IMG/VR virus record: IMGVR_UViG_3300046028_004317
Location: 1-51,216 of that record
Reading direction: 5' to 3' (one strand)
Length of the DNA: 51,216 nt
DNA from: a virus
The translations under genes and the position numbers were made by a program. Below, one piece after another: positions 48,987 through 51,216 of the stretch. Position 1 is the first letter of the stretch. Each line of letters begins with the position of its first letter. Under the pieces are notes generated by a model that ran no database searches, was not told the DNA's origin, and was given only the letters and a program-made list of their open reading frames with translations.

Positions 48987-49280
48987 ATGAAGAGCATATA
49001 TTATGTAGTGGCGGCACTATCACTGGCATCACTGGCGGCATGCAGCTCACCCCCCAACATCCGGCATGCAAATATGCCAGAAGCCTCACGGCAGACCCTA
49101 GTACTCGAGGAGACAATCAGGCCCATGTCACGCAATGAAGTCATTCAGGCAATCACAGACTGTCACGACAATGGATTCCGTGCAGTGACCTTCTATGCAA
49201 AGCGCCTAGTCTCGAACCAGATGTCCGATGTGGTGATAGATGTAAACTGCGCCCCACGCGCTAGAAATAACCCATCGTGA
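48987..49280 (+). CDS. early lipoprotein, 97 aa
   Basis: ATG 48987 follows TTTGGAGATTAAA. MKSIYYVVAALSLASLAAC is a clear lipoprotein signal with lipobox L-A-A-C (Cys19) and Ser at +2, which favours the outer membrane. The mature part has a small domain with SRNEVIQAITDCHDNGFRAV and VVIDVNCAPR; two Cys could pair. The stop overlaps a GTG start. Phage early lipoproteins often block receptors against superinfection. Receptor unknown. Confidence 0.75.
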   Translation: MKSIYYVVAALSLASLAACSSPPNIRHANMPEASRQTLVLEETIRPMSRNEVIQAITDCHDNGFRAVTFYAKRLVSNQMSDVVIDVNCAPRARNNPS

Positions 49281-49390
49281 ACGACAAAGTTAAGTTCTAC
49301 CTGAAGCATGCAGTCCTGATTGATATCATCGTATCGTTCTCATTCGGGGCTGCTGGTTACCTTGCAATCAAACTATTCTTGGAGAAGTAA
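49277..49390 (+). CDS. early single-TM microprotein, 37 aa
   Basis: GTG start overlapping the lipoprotein stop (GTGA). Basic N-terminus (NDKVKFYLKH) then a hydrophobic segment (AVLIDIIVSFSFGAAGYLAIKLF). Too small for anything but a membrane peptide. Coupled to the lipoprotein gene, so probably a partner. No family recognised. Confidence 0.55.
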   Translation: MNDKVKFYLKHAVLIDIIVSFSFGAAGYLAIKLFLEK

Positions 49391-49391
49391 C

Positions 49392-49574
49392 ATGAGTATC
49401 AATGATTCATATCAAGTGGCAGTAGCCCGTACAGTCCTGTCGTACTCCCGCGCCAATAAGGAAACACAAGAGCAGCTGCTGGATAGCTACAAACATATCA
49501 TCGATGAGTTCGAGGAGAATGAGCGCAAACTCAATTCAACCAATGATCATGAGCAGCACGATGCAAACCCCTGA
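49392..49574 (+). CDS. small helical protein, 60 aa
   Basis: ATG 49392 is used because GGAGAAGTAAC precedes it; the frame is open upstream only as an overlap with the membrane microprotein. The product is one long amphipathic helix (QVAVARTVLSYSRANKETQE; LLDSYKHIIDEFEENERKL). Likely oligomeric. Overlaps the XRE-like gene by 14 bases. Function unknown. Confidence 0.6.
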   Translation: MSINDSYQVAVARTVLSYSRANKETQEQLLDSYKHIIDEFEENERKLNSTNDHEQHDANP

Positions 49575-49758
49575 AGCAGTTAAGGCGATTAGACTGGCGG
49601 CTGGCCTTACTCAAGTAGAGCTGGGTCTGTTAACCAAGATATGCCCGCTTACTATCCATGAGGCCGAGACTGGTGAGCGCATGATGGGTGGCTATGACTG
49701 GATACTAATGCGCTTTGCGTGTAATCAGAGGATAGATAAGTTCAAGGCGGAGTCATGA
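49561..49758 (+). CDS. XRE-type helix-turn-helix protein, 65 aa
   Basis: Residues 2-60 follow the XRE fold: PEAVKAIRLAAGLTQVELGLL with T-Q-V-E-L as the HTH entry, CPLTIHEAETGERM as the recognition helix and turn, and YDWILMRFA as the last helix. Start uncertain: ATG 49549 is in frame and would add four residues. It probably regulates early genes or another phage's promoters. It overlaps both neighbours. Confidence 0.7.
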   Translation: MQTPEAVKAIRLAAGLTQVELGLLTKICPLTIHEAETGERMMGGYDWILMRFACNQRIDKFKAES

Positions 49759-49997
49759 GTGCCAAAGAAGAAGACGAACTAAGAAATCTGCGAGATTTGG
49801 AGATGGCTTTAAGACTCAACAACATATTAATGTCTGGGTATTCAAGACCTCTAAATGTAGTTTTTACATTGCTCTCAATGGAACAGAGAAGATACGAGAT
49901 TGAAGATGCGGACATTATTCGCCGTTATCTTGAACACAACAAAAAAATGATTGGTGGAGAAGGGTGCTGTAGTTTGCTTCTTACCCCACTCGATTAA
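49755..49997 (+). CDS. early small protein, 80 aa
   Basis: ATGA overlap with the XRE gene. Charged N-terminal helix (KEEDELRNLRDLEMALRL), a middle SGYSRPLNVVFTLLSMEQRR and a C-terminal DADIIRRYLEHNKKM helix ending in a GGEGCCSLLLTPLD tail. Nothing recognisable. The TAAAGGAGAACAC that follows its stop is the first example of the coupling cassette used by the terminal paralogue array. Confidence 0.6.
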   Translation: MSAKEEDELRNLRDLEMALRLNNILMSGYSRPLNVVFTLLSMEQRRYEIEDADIIRRYLEHNKKMIGGEGCCSLLLTPLD

Positions 49998-50007
49998 AGG
50001 AGAACAC

Positions 50008-50361
50008 ATGAGTGACAATGACACAACACAACATACCACGTTCACCTCAATTGACTACACCCCGGTATATGCCGGACATTGGAGTCTTGGTGGCAAGAAC
50101 GGCATGAGAATATGCTTGGCAAAACGCCCAAATTGGTTTCACCAAAAGATGACCTACATTTTCATTGGATGGAAGTGGACTGACACTAAGGAGAACACAG
50201 AAGAGTTCGATACTTGGTGCAAAGAATCTGATGACGGTAATGCTGCTGATTACATCGATTGCAAAACTCATCCAGATGCACCGCACTCGTTTCTCAGGAA
50301 CTCATCGCACAATGCTGGTAGATATGTATGCCAGTGTGAACATTGGGAGGGATCAGAATGA
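50008..50361 (+). CDS. early protein with Cys-rich C-terminus, 117 aa
   Basis: ATG 50008 follows AAAGGAGAACAC. The first half is beta-like with aromatic residues (SIDYTPVYAGHWSLGGKNG; RPNWFHQKMTYIFIGWKW). The second half carries CKESDDGNAADYIDCK and a VCQCEHW end with a preceding HNAGRY, giving four or more Cys and His that could bind zinc. The stop overlaps the first member of the small paralogue family. Confidence 0.6.
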   Translation: MSDNDTTQHTTFTSIDYTPVYAGHWSLGGKNGMRICLAKRPNWFHQKMTYIFIGWKWTDTKENTEEFDTWCKESDDGNAADYIDCKTHPDAPHSFLRNSSHNAGRYVCQCEHWEGSE

Positions 50362-50504
50362 CAAAGAGAGAAGAACTGGTGAAGAAGCTTGATGATGCTA
50401 GGGATGCTTGGAATGTTAATACTCATTCTGCTGCTGATGCAGTTTGGTGCGCTTTGGATGCTGCGTGGAGGGCTTTGAAGAATTACGATAAGGAGAACAC
50501 ATGA
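50358..50504 (+). CDS. Ala/Asp-rich small paralogue 1, 48 aa
   Basis: First of four consecutive relatives (also 50705, 50848, 51030). Shared plan: M-x-x-R-E-[ED]-L-[VE]-K opening, an Ala-rich helix with D-D-A-R-D-A-type repeats, A-L-K-N-Y-D-K-E-N-T end. Codons are strikingly uniform (GCT for Ala, GAT for Asp). AAGGAGAACAC in the last five codons is also the ribosome binding site of the next gene, and the stop is in an ATGA overlap. Likely a helical hairpin; role unknown. Confidence 0.7.
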   Translation: MTKREELVKKLDDARDAWNVNTHSAADAVWCALDAAWRALKNYDKENT

Positions 50505-50698
50505 CTGACTACTACAAGAACATGTTAGAAGATGCCATTCGCTCGCTTGTTGCGATTGATGAGGCACTGGGAATCGGTGATGACGGATGCAGCGATACCG
50601 AAAACACGTTATATGCAATAGCAGAATTGAAAGCGGCGGCAGCACGAGGCGAGGCATTAGCTCTTTCAGTTATGTCTGACAATGTTGGGGGAGGATAA
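50501..50698 (+). CDS. small helical acidic protein, 65 aa, inserted in paralogue array
   Basis: ATGA overlap with the preceding stop. Helical, with DAIRSLVAIDEALGIGDDGC and an AELKAAAARGEALALSVM segment, ending in NVGGG. The codon mix resembles general phage genes and not the GCT/GAT-biased neighbours, so it looks like an insertion between paralogues 1 and 2. Function unknown. Confidence 0.6.
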   Translation: MTDYYKNMLEDAIRSLVAIDEALGIGDDGCSDTENTLYAIAELKAAAARGEALALSVMSDNVGGG

Positions 50699-50704
50699 GA
50701 ACAC

Positions 50705-50848
50705 ATGAGTACAAGAGAAGAACTAGAGAAGGCGGTTGAGGATGCTGCGTCTTCTTTTTATGCTGCTGATGATAATAGGGAGGATGCTAGTGATGCTTAT
50801 GATGCTGCTCATGCCGCTTTAGTGGCTTACGACAAGGAGAACAAATAA
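50705..50848 (+). CDS. Ala/Asp-rich small paralogue 2, 47 aa
   Basis: Opens MSTREELEKAVEDA, continues with AADDNREDASDAYDAAHAA and closes ALVAYDKENK. The stop and next start overlap as TAATG, not ATGA, because the last codons read AAC AAA TAA. GCT/GAT bias as in its relatives. Same possible helical hairpin. Confidence 0.7.
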   Translation: MSTREELEKAVEDAASSFYAADDNREDASDAYDAAHAALVAYDKENK

Positions 50849-51033
50849 TGATAACGAGAGAAGATCTGGTGAAGAAACTTGATGAGGCGAAAACTGCTTC
50901 GATTGCTGCTAGGAAAGTTTTTAATGCTATTGAGAATGCTAATGACATTGCTCGTGCATATGATGCTGAGGCTTACCGTATTTGGCTCATTGCCAAGGGT
51001 GCTTTGCAGGTTTACGACAAGGAGAACACATGA
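50848..51033 (+). CDS. Ala/Asp-rich small paralogue 3, 61 aa
   Basis: Opens MITREDLVKKLDEAKTAS, has an internal FNAIENANDIARAYDAEAYR insertion that makes it 13-14 residues longer than its relatives, and ends GALQVYDKENT. The AAGGAGAACACATGA junction serves the next gene. Confidence 0.7.
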   Translation: MITREDLVKKLDEAKTASIAARKVFNAIENANDIARAYDAEAYRIWLIAKGALQVYDKENT

Positions 51034-51173
51034 GTGAGACAAGAGAAGAACTGGTGAAGGCGATGAAGGCTGCTAGCGATGCTTGGTATGCCGCTGATGA
51101 TGCTAGGGATGCTGCGGAGGTTGAATACAATAATGCTAAGGCTGCTTTGGAGGACTACGAGGAGAGCACATGA
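51030..51173 (+). CDS. Ala/Asp-rich small paralogue 4, 47 aa
   Basis: Complete copy of the gene whose 3' part opens the window. It reads MSETREELVKAMKAASDA, then AADDARDAAEVEYNNAKAA, and ends LEDYEEST. The final GAGGAGAGCACATGA is a slightly changed coupling cassette. From here the sequence repeats that at the left edge. Confidence 0.75.
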   Translation: MSETREELVKAMKAASDAWYAADDARDAAEVEYNNAKAALEDYEEST

Positions 51174-51216
51174 GTGATAGCAGGGACGAACTAGCAGCAA
51201 TGGCAATGATGGCATT
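51091..51216. repeat. right copy of 126-bp terminal direct repeat
   Basis: Identical to bases 4-129 (see left copy). The length, close to common assembler k-mer sizes, and the location in a coding cluster are typical of a circularly closing contig. Confidence 0.9.
51170..51216 (+). CDS. 5' part of the 55-aa gene that is complete at 83-250
   Basis: The first 15 codons of MSDSRDELAAMAMM..., cut by the right edge. Identical to 83-129, so it is the same gene across the contig join. Confidence 0.8.
   Translation, partial: MSDSRDELAAMAMMA

Noticed and set aside
1-51216. Integrase, attachment site or lysogeny repressor
   Set aside because: No recombinase motif or CI-type repressor was seen; the HTH proteins are Cro-sized or XRE-like only.

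Overview
The window looks like a nearly complete or complete genome of a tailed phage, about 51.1 kb, that infects a Gram-negative bacterium. Bases 4-129 are repeated exactly at 51091-51216, so the molecule is either circularly permuted or has direct terminal repeats; joined, it would be about 51,087 bp. A podovirus-type virion is suggested by a large terminase, an 844-residue portal, a scaffold, a major capsid protein, adaptor and nozzle proteins, fibres and very large ejection-type proteins, with no sheath or tail-tube gene. An Rz/Rz1 spanin pair and a lipoprotein point to a diderm host. I see no integrase, DNA polymerase, RNA polymerase or tRNA, so the phage is probably virulent and borrows the host replisome.

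Layout. Bases 1-600 are the end of a rightward cluster of very small genes. Bases 639-23223 hold packaging, capsid and tail genes on the + strand: terminase, portal, GroES-like co-chaperonin, scaffold, decoration and major capsid proteins, a four-repeat appendage protein, a 1471-residue S74 fibre built from about 65 units of 17 residues, a glycosyltransferase, an adaptor and a nozzle. Bases 23234-25103 insert an acyl carrier protein, a ketosynthase and a small possible acyltransferase into this late operon. Bases 25105-36867 encode four ejection-type proteins; the last is a 1791-residue polyvalent protein with an ADP-ribosyltransferase-like and a zincin-like module. Bases 37073-39235 hold a conserved small protein and the lysis cassette: two small membrane proteins, a holin-like protein, an M15 endolysin, and Rz with embedded Rz1. 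Bases 39236-39555 are a structured convergent junction with three 20-bp repeats. Bases 39556-45583 run leftward: Sak4-like annealing ATPase, a conserved partner, DUF669-like ssDNA-binding protein, PD-(D/E)XK nuclease, SF2 helicase, VRR-NUC nuclease, a winged-helix-like protein, and a second lysis-like group with a SleB hydrolase. A divergent control region at 45584-45703 separates these from a rightward HTH regulator and a toprim primase-helicase. A GTAC-rich repeat block (47893-48010) and a consensus sigma70 promoter (48037-48064) then lead into the early small-gene cluster, which runs off the right end and continues at base 1.

The strongest candidate for an undescribed system is the ACP-ketosynthase pair between the tail nozzle and the ejection proteins. 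All three ketosynthase catalytic residues and the ACP serine are present, but no malonyl transferase, reductase, dehydratase, thioesterase or phosphopantetheinyl transferase is recognisable. A second is a recurring [K][YF]A-x-GG-x-[VI] motif that separates the modules of the polyvalent protein and recurs in four other proteins. A third is the tandem family of short Ala/Asp-rich proteins at the genome ends, whose conserved C-terminal codons double as the next gene's ribosome binding site.
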